DNA of 64,000 nt from contig CBDCUO010000032.1 of assembly GCA_965222705.1 (NCBI GenBank), positions 124,001-188,000 of the forward strand, read 5' to 3'. The notes beneath the pieces were generated by a model, which worked only from the letters and a program-made list of their open reading frames with translations, had not been told where the DNA came from and made no database searches. This document shows, piece after piece, positions 36,755-45,500 of this stretch. Positions within the stretch are counted from its first letter, which is position 1; each line of letters starts with the position of its first letter. The translations under genes and the position numbers were made by a program. The DNA comes from JAFMDF01 sp965222705 (lineage in GTDB: Bacteria; Bacteroidota; Bacteroidia; Chitinophagales; Saprospiraceae).

Positions 36755-36836
36755 TACCTTTGCAAACTTTTTTGAATTTATTGCAGTTAAATAGATAGTA
36801 AAGTTACCCTGTTTTTGGGTAACCTTCTGCTTTTAA
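36755..36836 (+). ncRNA. Possible short transcript (promoter plus hairpin)
   Basis: TACCTTTG (36755-36762) fits TAnnTTTG. About 40 bp later GTTACCC (36803-36809) and GGGTAAC (36817-36823) form a perfect stem, followed by CTTCTGCTTTT. The hairpin could end a short RNA of about 60-70 bases starting near 36769, or be part of the termination of the repressor gene upstream. No known RNA family is recognised. Confidence 0.25.
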
Positions 36837-37197
36837 ACACCTACTTATAATCCCTCTAACTTTCCAGAGCATAATCATTAATAGCACCTAAAATCTGGAC
36901 AAACAGCATTTTGAGAAAAATTTGGACCTAGTGAATTGTTAATTGCGATTTTTAGCAATGGCGATGAGAAAGTAAGTTCCCTGCTTTTTGAATGTTCCTT
37001 ATTAAAAAAATTAAATTGGGATAATTTACTCAAACGCGTTTTATTCTGAATTTTTTCGATTTTTAAGATTAAAATTTTGCTTTTTCCACGATTATCCAAA
37101 GTAGTTAAGTTATCGTTTACGTTAATGGCTGATTGAGATAAAAATCAGCTGGGAAAATAAAATATAATCCAATATAAATCGTTGTAAATTAATTAGT

Positions 37198-37205
37198 TAC
37201 ATTTG
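37198..37205 (+). promoter_or_regulatory. Candidate -7 element for the sigma factor gene
   Basis: TACATTTG matches TAnnTTTG and lies 64 bp before the ATG at 37269. A TTG occurs upstream at 37182-37184, but its spacing is short. Confidence 0.4.
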
Positions 37206-37268
37206 TGACCCTCGGTCTGAAAATTCGTCAAATAAAATATAACACTTTAAATTAAAACATAATATTAA

Positions 37269-38135
37269 ATGCGTGCATTAGTTATTACTAATACGATTAC
37301 CAGGCGAGATGAAAAATCTTTGGAAAAGTACTTCAATGAAATTTCTAAATATGATGTGCTTAGCCCAGAGCAAGAGTTGGAGCTATTTCAGCGAATTAAA
37401 GCTGGAGATAAACAAGCCATTTCACAAGTTGTGAATCACAATTTGCGCTTTGTGGTTTCTGTTTCCAAGCAATACCAGAACTTGGGCTTGGCTTTAGGAG
37501 ATTTGATCAATGAAGGCAACTTGGGCTTAATCAAAGCCGCCGAGCGCTTTGACGAAACAAAGGGCTTTAAATTCATTTCTTATGCGGTTTGGTGGATTCG
37601 TCAGTCCATTCTTCAAGCGTTGAATGAAAAATCCAGAAAGATCAGATTGCCTCTTAATCACCAATCTAATGTTTCCAAAATCATTCAAAAGCGTACCCAA
37701 TTGCTCCAGTTGAAGGAAAGAGAACCAACCTTGGAAGAACTTGCAGTAGAAACGGGTTTTTCGGAAGAAGTAGTGAAGAAAAGTTTGGAGTCTTACAAAA
37801 AGTGTCGTTCTTTGGATGCACCAATAGATGAAGATAGCGACTCTTCCTTGAGTGGCTTGATGGAAGATCATCAAATTGAACGACCAGATTTTGATTTGGC
37901 TTATAATGAATCTATTAGTATTCAGGCAACCCAATTATTAAACTCCCTCCCAACAAGAGAGGCTTCTGTTTTAAAGTTGTTTTTTGGAATTGATAGAAAA
38001 TATCCGATGAACTTAGGTGATATTAGCGATTTGATGGGGATTAGTCGAGAGCGGGTTCGCCAGATTAAAGATAGGGGCTTGGATATGCTTCGAATGGCAT
38101 CTAAAAAAATGGAGGTTGATTTTAGCCTGAACTAA
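37269..38135 (+). CDS. rpoD: RNA polymerase sigma-70 factor (RpoD/SigA type)
   Basis: A 288-residue sigma factor with the short N-terminus typical of the Bacteroidota primary sigma. Region 1.2 is SLEKYFNEISKYDVLSPEQE; region 2 includes NLRFVVSVSKQYQNLGLALG and the -10 recognition stretch around FKFISYAVWWIRQSI. Region 3 covers EREPTLEELAVETG, and region 4 ends in MGISRERVRQIKDRGL for -35 recognition. The opening MRALVITNTITRRDEKSL is close to the usual start of the primary factor in this phylum, but differences in region 3 (RLPLNHQSNVSKI) leave open a second, paralogous sigma-70. It is a single gene, followed by a 17-bp hairpin. Confidence 0.88.
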   Translation: MRALVITNTITRRDEKSLEKYFNEISKYDVLSPEQELELFQRIKAGDKQAISQVVNHNLRFVVSVSKQYQNLGLALGDLINEGNLGLIKAAERFDETKGFKFISYAVWWIRQSILQALNEKSRKIRLPLNHQSNVSKIIQKRTQLLQLKEREPTLEELAVETGFSEEVVKKSLESYKKCRSLDAPIDEDSDSSLSGLMEDHQIERPDFDLAYNESISIQATQLLNSLPTREASVLKLFFGIDRKYPMNLGDISDLMGISRERVRQIKDRGLDMLRMASKKMEVDFSLN

Positions 38136-38149
38136 GACTGAAAAATTGG

Positions 38150-38197
38150 ATGACTAAATTGTTAGGCTGGCAGAAAGCAACCTAACAATTTAGTCAT
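38150..38197. terminator. Perfect 17-bp hairpin after the sigma factor gene
   Basis: ATGACTAAATTGTTAGG (38150-38166) pairs exactly with 38181-38197 around a 14-base loop. It begins 15 bp after the stop codon. It is followed by TTAAATATTTATT rather than a clean T run, so it may terminate weakly, protect the mRNA 3' end, or act on both strands. Confidence 0.6.
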
Positions 38198-38371
38198 TTA
38201 AATATTTATTGCTATCTTGTGGGTTATTATTTTCATTATCTAATTGTATGGGATTTAGTTTGGAATGGTAGAGAGGTGGCCTATATTTCTTTAAATGCTA
38301 TTAAATCTGCTGGTTAACTTTTACTATTCTCTTCTTGCCCCCGGACAATTATTTCACAACTAAAATATATT

Positions 38372-38566
38372 ATGGGCGGCCGTAGCATCAAAGTTAGAGT
38401 AATAAAAGAAACTTCTAAAAGTGTAACCATTCAATTTGTCAGTCTCAATCGAAAAATGCCTGTTCCAAAAAGCGATTTCGAGGAACGAGTAGAAAGTGGT
38501 GAGTACGAGGTTTTGAATCCAGAAGCACTCAAAAAAAACCAGAAGGAAAGTGTTGATGAAGAATAA
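38372..38566 (+). CDS. Small conserved-looking protein of unknown function
   Basis: A 64-residue protein. The first 35 residues suggest a small beta fold with a basic character (GGRSIKVRVIKETSKSVTIQFV), followed by a charged C-terminal half ending in a very acidic tail (KESVDEE). I do not recognise the family. It is bounded upstream by a 236-bp gap after the sigma factor and downstream by a good terminator 29 bp after its stop, which supports a real short transcription unit. A nucleic-acid-binding or ribosome-associated role is possible but not shown. Confidence 0.6.
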   Translation: MGGRSIKVRVIKETSKSVTIQFVSLNRKMPVPKSDFEERVESGEYEVLNPEALKKNQKESVDEE

Positions 38567-38594
38567 GTTTCCCTCTCTTTCTAAGGAACAAAAA

Positions 38595-38624
38595 GACGCC
38601 CAATTTATGTGGGCGTTTTTTTTT
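38595..38624 (+). terminator. Rho-independent terminator after the small protein gene
   Basis: ACGCCCA (38596-38602) pairs with TGGGCGT (38610-38616), followed by a run of nine Ts (38616-38624). It lies 29 bp after the stop at 38566 and well before the MFS start at 38719. Confidence 0.85.
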
Positions 38625-38718
38625 GTCCTTTTTTCCTCTAAAGATCTTTTCTTTTTATTACCATCTTTAGAAAATTATCGCAATATTTGGCAGCATTTTT
38701 AGCAAGGATAACCCAAAA

Positions 38719-40050
38719 ATGAATATTCGAAAAGTTTTACTTTGGTCTTTAACGGTTTCTCTGGGTGGATTTTTGTTTGGTTTTGATACTGCTGTCATTT
38801 CCGGTGCTGAACAAGCGATTCAAAATTTGTGGGATTTAAGCGAAGCGGAGATTGGAGTGACGGTGGGGGCAGCTTTATTTGGAACCATTTTCGGTGCTTT
38901 GTTTGGTGGCATTCCAACTGACCGGTTAGGCAGAAAAAACACTTTGTTTTGGATTGGGGTTTTGTATTTGGCATCTGCATTGGGTTCTGCTTTGGCACCC
39001 AATAATTTTTTGCTGATGGTTTTTAGGGTGATTGGTGGAGTAGGAGTGGGGGCTTCATCTGTGGCTGCGCCAATTTACATTTCTGAGATTGCACCTGCGA
39101 AACGAAGAGGACAATTAACGGCTTTGTTTCAATTCAATCTAGTATTTGGGATATTGATTGCCTATGTGACCAATTACTTGATCAGCGGTTATGGGGGCGA
39201 GAATGCTTGGAGGTGGATGTTGGGCATAGAAGCAATTCCAGCTTTAGCATTTGTAATAATGATGTTGAACGTCCCTAGAAGCCCGAGGTGGCTAGTGGTA
39301 AAGGAGGGGAATATTGCAGAAGCAAAATCTGTTTTACAAATGATTGATCCCAATACAGTAGAGGAATCATTGGCTGCCATAGATGCTTCAGATGTAGCAA
39401 AGGCTTCTGGATTCAAAGAGTTTATTTCTGGCAAATACAGTTTTCCGATTATTCTTGCTTTTCTTTTTGCTTTTTTCAATCAGGTATCGGGTATTAATGC
39501 CATTATTTATTACGCCCCCCGAATTTTTTCTGAGGCGGACATGGCTGAAAGCGTAGCACTGCTTTCAACTGTCGGAATTGGATTGACCAATTTAATTTTT
39601 ACTATGTTGGGTCTATTTTTGATTGATCGGTCAGGTAGAAAAACATTGATGTATATTGGTTCTATCGGCTATATTATTTCCTTGATTTTTATGTCTTCTG
39701 CTTTTCTTCAAGAATCCTTTGACGGTTTGACCTTCTGGATTTTTGTCTTTATTGCTTCCCATGCCATTGGGCAAGGAGCGGTCATTTGGGTATTTATTTC
39801 GGAGATATTTCCCAATGAAGTTAGGAGCTATGGGATGTCTTTGGGAAGTGGCACTCATTGGGTTTTTGCCTGGCTGATTGCTACGGTATTCCCCTATTTT
39901 TCAGGAAAATATGGAGGGGGAATTATTTTTGCTTTTTTCGCAATAATGATGACGGTCCAGTTATTATTCGTCTGGAAAATGATGCCGGAGACCAAAGGCG
40001 TTTCTTTGGAGGATTTACAAAAACGATTGGCACCACAGGCCGGGCGATAG
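38719..40050 (+). CDS. Sugar porter-family MFS transporter
   Basis: A 443-residue, 12-helix inner-membrane carrier of the sugar porter (SP) family. Family motifs are intact: GFLFGFDTAVISGAEQ in helix 1, DRLGRK after helix 2, PIYISEIAPAKRRGQL after helix 4, VPRSPRWLVVKEG in the central loop, DRSGRKTL after helix 8 and MPETKGVSLEDLQ at the C-terminus. The QVSGINAIIYYAP stretch of helix 7 is typical of hexose and pentose carriers such as XylE and GalP. It is therefore most likely a proton- or sodium-coupled monosaccharide importer; the exact sugar is unknown. It is a single gene, converging on the caspase gene with a 10-bp gap. Confidence 0.93.
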   Translation: MNIRKVLLWSLTVSLGGFLFGFDTAVISGAEQAIQNLWDLSEAEIGVTVGAALFGTIFGALFGGIPTDRLGRKNTLFWIGVLYLASALGSALAPNNFLLMVFRVIGGVGVGASSVAAPIYISEIAPAKRRGQLTALFQFNLVFGILIAYVTNYLISGYGGENAWRWMLGIEAIPALAFVIMMLNVPRSPRWLVVKEGNIAEAKSVLQMIDPNTVEESLAAIDASDVAKASGFKEFISGKYSFPIILAFLFAFFNQVSGINAIIYYAPRIFSEADMAESVALLSTVGIGLTNLIFTMLGLFLIDRSGRKTLMYIGSIGYIISLIFMSSAFLQESFDGLTFWIFVFIASHAIGQGAVIWVFISEIFPNEVRSYGMSLGSGTHWVFAWLIATVFPYFSGKYGGGIIFAFFAIMMTVQLLFVWKMMPETKGVSLEDLQKRLAPQAGR

Positions 40051-40060
40051 ACTTTCAAGG

Positions 40061-42163
40061 TCACCTTTTGAAGGTTGTTCGAACAGTTGTGTTCCAGATT
40101 TGGTTGTAAAAATCTAGCACGAGCCGGTTGGTGGTAAGCGTTCGAATAGTGTATAAATCTCCCCCAATGTTGACTATTTCTCCTTGTAGGTTATAAGTTA
40201 GAGTGGTGTGATTATAACCGTCAAATACGGTATAGGTTCCGTTTGGATAATAGGTACAATACATATCCATATTTATGCCCAAATCACTAGCAGAAACCCC
40301 ATTGGCACTAAAGTCTTGCAAATACCAGGTGCCTTGTAATAGGTCAAATTTAGTAGGTGATGGCGTATATTTTTCTTCTTCTAAGATTTTATTATCCTCT
40401 GCTGGCAAAGTTTCCGATTCTTGATAAGCCGTTTGTGGTTCAGAGCCATCTTCTACATTATTGATGACGACCACCGTAAATAAAGCAATAACCACAAAAG
40501 CTAAACCACCTAAAAATACTGATAAACTAGATTTTTTCTTTTTGCTTACTTTTTTAGGAACTCTCTTGGTTGTTGAAGGGCGGTATTGGCCTTCCTGTAA
40601 TTTTAACTGACAACTCTTAATCCAGTCCTCCAGTTTTTTGCTAGGGCCAAATTCTTTCGCTTTTTGAAAATACTGGATAGCTAATACATAATTTTCTTCA
40701 GCATAGGCTTTTTTCCCGTCGTTGAATAATTGGATCAGTTTATCCTTTTGCTTACAGGTTTCTAGTTTTTCTTCAATATAATTTAAATCAGGAGCAAATC
40801 CCGGCAGAAAATGCTGCATACTTTGACGATAATGCGCTGCTGCTTCTGAAAACTTACGGTGCTTAAATAGTTGCTCTGCCTGATTGATGCCTTTTTTAAA
40901 TAATGCTCTTTTTTCAGTGACACTTGCTTCTTGTTGTGCTTTTTGAACTGCTAGATTTTGTTTTTCTTTGATAAAAGCTTTTTCTCGATTTTGAGCGGTT
41001 TCAAAAGCTTTTATTTGATGATTAGCTTTGTCAATATACTTTCCTTCTGGATATTTTAAAGCATATTCCAAAAAGGCAGAAAGCGTATTTTTTAAATTGG
41101 CATCTTTCCAGCATGCTTCTTCTTCCACGATGGCGAGTTGCTCAACAGCCTGCTTATAATACTTTCCGTCCTTGTAATTCCGAATATAGCTGAGGTAAGC
41201 CCCCGTAGTATGTTCATTTTGGGCAAATCGCCAAATTTCTTCTTCTTTTAAAGCATGGATTCGTTTGGCAGCTCTCCGTAAAAACTGGCCGCTGGGAAAA
41301 AGCCTGGCATAATGCTCAAAGGCAGTGACGGTATTTTTTTGTTCAGCGATTGCCCATACGTCTGCCTCATCTTGTCGGGGACGAAAAATTAATTGTCCCC
41401 CTTTATGTCCTTTCACTTTTAGAGGCTCACCCCGAGGCGTTTGGTCGGCATTAGAGATAACCGCTTCAACCACTTTATTACATAATTCGGAAACGCTTAA
41501 TGGTTTGACTGCCGTTTTTAAATGATAAATCAAGCTATCTGCAAAAGGACTATTGTTGCCTGGTTTGCCGTCTAACACCAATTCTGTTCGACCGGCAGTT
41601 AGCCCCCAGCGAGATGGGTCTTTTTCTAGGCGGTTGGTTGCTCCAATACTTTTATAGGTAGCAAATAAACTACCTGAGAAACAGGAGTCCACTACCAGGA
41701 AAGTATGTTTGGAATTAATGGCATTTAGGTTATCTCGGATATCACTATTGGAAATATAATTGTGGTAGGCTCCTTGTTCGGCATTTACTGGCACCCAAAA
41801 ACCCCGATCTCTAAGTTGATCGTATTCGCCGTGGCCGGAGAAAAAAATCACTACATTATCATTATTTGTTACGGTCTGTGCCAGTTTTAAAAAAGCCTGA
41901 TCTATGTTTTTTTCGGTAGCTTCTTGATCGAATAGGGTAATGATATTTTCTGATTCAAAAGCGTATTTTTCAGATAGCACTTTTATTAATTCCTTTGCAT
42001 CTTTTACGGCATTGTACAGTTTCGGGCAATGATAATAATCATTTATTGCAATGGAAAGGAGATGGTTTTTTCCCAACGGAAGGGCTTTTTTTGTCTGTTT
42101 TTCCTTTTGGAGACTGCCGAGATGACGATAATTCTGTTCAGACATAGCTATGTTTTTTGCCAA
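40061..42163 (-). CDS. Caspase-like protease with TPR-like repeats, membrane helix and lipocalin-like tail
   Basis: A 700-residue fusion protein. Residues about 30-265 are a peptidase C14 (caspase/metacaspase) domain with the catalytic dyad H111 in FFSGHGEYD and C161 in VVDSCFSGSL. Residues 270-400 carry short helical repeats (for example KNTLSAFLEYALKYPEGKY), 400-520 coiled-coil and TPR-like helices. A lysine-rich segment precedes one membrane helix (about 544-568). Residues 605-700 resemble a lipocalin-like beta-barrel (LLQGTWYLQDFSANG). The topology puts the protease in the cytoplasm and the barrel in the periplasm. There is no signal peptide. The alternative start at 42145 (MSEQN) removes six residues. 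Role unknown; bacterial caspases act in defence, regulated proteolysis or cell death. Confidence 0.88.
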   Translation of the reverse strand: MAKNIAMSEQNYRHLGSLQKEKQTKKALPLGKNHLLSIAINDYYHCPKLYNAVKDAKELIKVLSEKYAFESENIITLFDQEATEKNIDQAFLKLAQTVTNNDNVVIFFSGHGEYDQLRDRGFWVPVNAEQGAYHNYISNSDIRDNLNAINSKHTFLVVDSCFSGSLFATYKSIGATNRLEKDPSRWGLTAGRTELVLDGKPGNNSPFADSLIYHLKTAVKPLSVSELCNKVVEAVISNADQTPRGEPLKVKGHKGGQLIFRPRQDEADVWAIAEQKNTVTAFEHYARLFPSGQFLRRAAKRIHALKEEEIWRFAQNEHTTGAYLSYIRNYKDGKYYKQAVEQLAIVEEEACWKDANLKNTLSAFLEYALKYPEGKYIDKANHQIKAFETAQNREKAFIKEKQNLAVQKAQQEASVTEKRALFKKGINQAEQLFKHRKFSEAAAHYRQSMQHFLPGFAPDLNYIEEKLETCKQKDKLIQLFNDGKKAYAEENYVLAIQYFQKAKEFGPSKKLEDWIKSCQLKLQEGQYRPSTTKRVPKKVSKKKKSSLSVFLGGLAFVVIALFTVVVINNVEDGSEPQTAYQESETLPAEDNKILEEEKYTPSPTKFDLLQGTWYLQDFSANGVSASDLGINMDMYCTYYPNGTYTVFDGYNHTTLTYNLQGEIVNIGGDLYTIRTLTTNRLVLDFYNQIWNTTVRTTFKR

Positions 42164-42589
42164 ATTTCTAAGGTTTGGGTATCTAAATTTAATTCTTTTT
42201 TTGAAAAGATGCTTTGAAAACCAACTGCCAGCTTATTGATAAGTGTTTAAAAAGGGGGTATTGTATCCTGACTTATTCACTAGTAATTTTATAGTGAAAA
42301 AGTAAAAGCTAGAAGAAGTATAAGGCAAAATTGCTGTGATTGGTATCATATTTGATTAATAATAATGTGTTTTAGCTTTTAGACCTAAACATTTAATATT
42401 CTTACCTGTATTCATTTTAGCAACTTAATCTCGCTTACAATTCTATAATATCAATCTCCGTCGTACTACTGCTTTAGGAAAAGCCAGTAATTTCCAAAGA
42501 CAAATTTTATAAAGCTCATCTTCTCTAAAATTCAGAGAAAACCCTTTGTTTTTTCAAAATTTTAAGGAGCATAACCGATTTAAGCAACT
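42164..42589. other. Divergent intergenic region before the second giant adhesin
   Basis: No gene, strong hairpin or full -7 element is seen. It must contain the promoters of both the caspase gene and the adhesin operon. Confidence 0.5.
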
Positions 42590-45500
42590 ATGAAACCACA
42601 AGCATTACTAAGCAGTTTTGGCAAATTTATCTTCCTGTTTGCACTGCTGTTTAATAGTATTTCCTCCCTTCGAGCAGAAGGCTCTAAAGATTTTAGAAAC
42701 TATCCAGGCTACCGTTTATTTTTTAATGCCGAGCAAGAACAACAACTAAAGGTATTTGCTGCAGAAAGTGAAGCCATCAATATTGGCACCAGTCATGTCG
42801 GTATTGCTGGAGGGTTTATTACGGTTTATCGTCCGGATGGCACGATGCATTCCATTTTTGATGGCTCAAATGGGTCGGCAATTATTAATAACGATGTGGA
42901 AGAAATAAATGGCCCAACTGGAGGAGGAACGACCTTAGGGGCTGGCTATGAGCCAGGGGTTATTACCGTAGCAAATGGAGAAACCGGCGTATGGACTGTG
43001 CGATTTGAATATCCCACGTATGCCCTTACTGCTTTTACAAACAAACTCAATAGGGATGCCTGGACTCGGGCTGACCAACCAACTGGGCAGCGGGTAGTGC
43101 TGGCCTGGGATATTACCGTAACGCAAGGAGGAGCGGGAAATGCCGGAGGTGTTCCTGTGGAAGGCAGAGTATATTCCAATGAGTACATTTCTATTCAAAA
43201 TGAAAATGGCATTACGACCTCTCCAACTTTTTATATTTTGACCAAAGATGGATATCAGTATCAAATAGATTTTAAGGAAACAGACCCTTGGGGCTTTCCC
43301 TTATTTTCTAATTCTAGTGGGTTGGTTGCTGCTGACCAACAGCCTTGCTATCAATCGGCTGCTCAATTGGACTATAAGCGTTCTGCCGATGTTTCTTCTT
43401 GGACTACCGGAGGGAAATACCTTTATCATCCCCAAGCAGAAGATACAGAAACGATTATTAATAATAAGGTATTTTTTAATCCTCCTGATCCCAGCATGCC
43501 GGCACGGGCGCTTGTGACGGACGTACTTAGAAATAATACACATACCACCTGGCTGTATCAGGAATTAATGGAAATAAGCCCCGTTTTTGAGGAAGTATCT
43601 TTTAAGGGGGCAGTGCCGGTAAATGGGCTTTGCGAGGAAGACTTTACAGCTCAGGAAGGCCTAGGCGGTACTTTTAGTTTTAAAATAAATATCAATGGGA
43701 TCGCTAAAATCTCGCTGGATTTTAATGATAATGGTCGTTTTGATGATGTGGTAGATCGCACTTTTTTTCAAAGGATAGAAGTTGGAATGAATGCTGTTTT
43801 TTGGGACGGCAAAGACGGCGAAGGGAATATTATCCCTGCGACGGCTGATTTTCATTTAAATTATAAAATAAGTGCGAGGGGAGGGGAGGTTCATATTTTA
43901 ATGTTAGATATTGAAAACAATTATGGCGGCATTATTTTTACCCGACTAAATGGGGTGGATAGCCCTTCTAATGAATATTACTATGACCATTCTTCCGTAG
44001 GAGGTAGCGTCAGTGGTGCTGGTAGTCCGGGCATGCCAGGAGTTTCGGTTACACCTTACACTTTTAGTAGCCTTTTTGGCAATAATAAATTATTAGATTA
44101 TTGGACATATATAGAATTTAATAATTTTGAAAACGGTGGACTTGACTTGAATATTGTAGAAAATTGTAGCCGACCAATTGTGGATTCTGATGGCGACGGT
44201 ATTGCTGACTTTCAAGACCTTGACGATGATAATGATGGCATAGCGGATATGTCGGAGTATTGCAATCCCGAGGGCGGTTGGCAATGTTTATCGGGTTTTG
44301 TTGACCCAAGTGCTGATAACGATAACGACCTCATTCCCAATTATTTAGATAGCTCTGATCCCATTGTTAATAATTTTTGTGCGGATAATAATGAAGATGG
44401 CGTTTGTGATGAAGTAAGCCCCCTTTATGACATGGATCGAGATGGCGTGCCAGATCACCTGGATTTGGATTCGGATAATGATGGCATTAGCGATTTGGTA
44501 GAAGCGGGACATAACCAAAAGGATATAAATGGCGATGGTATGATTGATGGGGATGCTTCTTTTTTTGGACAGAATGGCTTGTTTAATGCTTTGGCTTCTG
44601 ACCCTGATGCTGCCACCGCAGTAGAAAATTATACTCGTTGGGATGTGGATTTTGATGGCGTTCCTGACCACGATGACTTGGATTCGGATAATGATGGGAT
44701 TAATGATGTTGCAGAAGCCAATTTTGGGGAGTCGGATACTAATTTAGATGGCCGAATAGACGATGCAGGAAATCCGCCTGTGGTTAGCAGTATGGGCTTG
44801 GTTCCATTAATTGATCCAGCTATAACACTTAGTCCCATTCCCTTGCCCCCGGATACTGATATTGATGGCATACCAGACTGGCATGATTTGGATTCGGATA
44901 ATGATGGCATCAATGATGTAGGAGAAAGCCTTCGGCCAGACGATGACGACGATGGACGGATAGGAACGGGAAAACTCATTGTCAATGCAAATGGAATTGC
45001 CATTACAGATGGTAGTGCTGCTCCGTTAAGCACAACCTCTAGGCCAGTTAATACCGATCAGGAGGGAGAAGCTGATTTTAAAGATTTGGACTCGGATGGA
45101 GATGGGATCAATGATGTGGACGAAGCAGACCAGCCTGATTCGGATCAGGATGGAATTGCCGGTACTGGTCAGCCAATAGTCAATAGCAATGGACAAATCA
45201 TAGCCGATGGAGAGAATACCCCACTTGTCCCAATTTCCAATCCAAAAGATTCAGATAAGGACCTAAAAAGAGATTTTCAAGATGTGGATCGAGATAATGA
45301 TGGCATTGCAGATGCCTATGAGTGCCCGGGAGGCTGGCCTTGTGTGGATACAGATAATGACTCACTACCAGATGTGGACGATTTGGATTCAGATAATGAT
45401 AAGTTATTGGATAGCGAAGAATGTCCTGGCGGTGCGCCTTGCCCAGATGAAAATGCCAATAATTTGGTTAATTTTTTGGAATACAATTGCAATGTACGCA

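Larger units (their letters stand above)
36678..37268. other. Long intergenic region upstream of the sigma factor
   Basis: No protein gene is supported; a 73-codon minus-strand frame (36878-37099) lacks any recognisable feature. Two full -7 elements lie here (36755-36762 and 37198-37205), with a perfect hairpin at 36803-36823. The second promoter probably drives the sigma factor; the first has no obvious gene. Confidence 0.5.

Noticed and set aside
36878..37099. Minus-strand 73-codon frame upstream of the sigma factor
   Set aside because: Rich in Lys, Asn, Phe and Ser, as expected from AT-rich non-coding DNA; no supporting feature.
40050..40076. Terminator between the sugar porter and caspase genes
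   Set aside because: The CTTTCAAGGT/ACCTTTTGAAGG pairing is imperfect, lies inside the 3' end of the caspase gene and has no T run.
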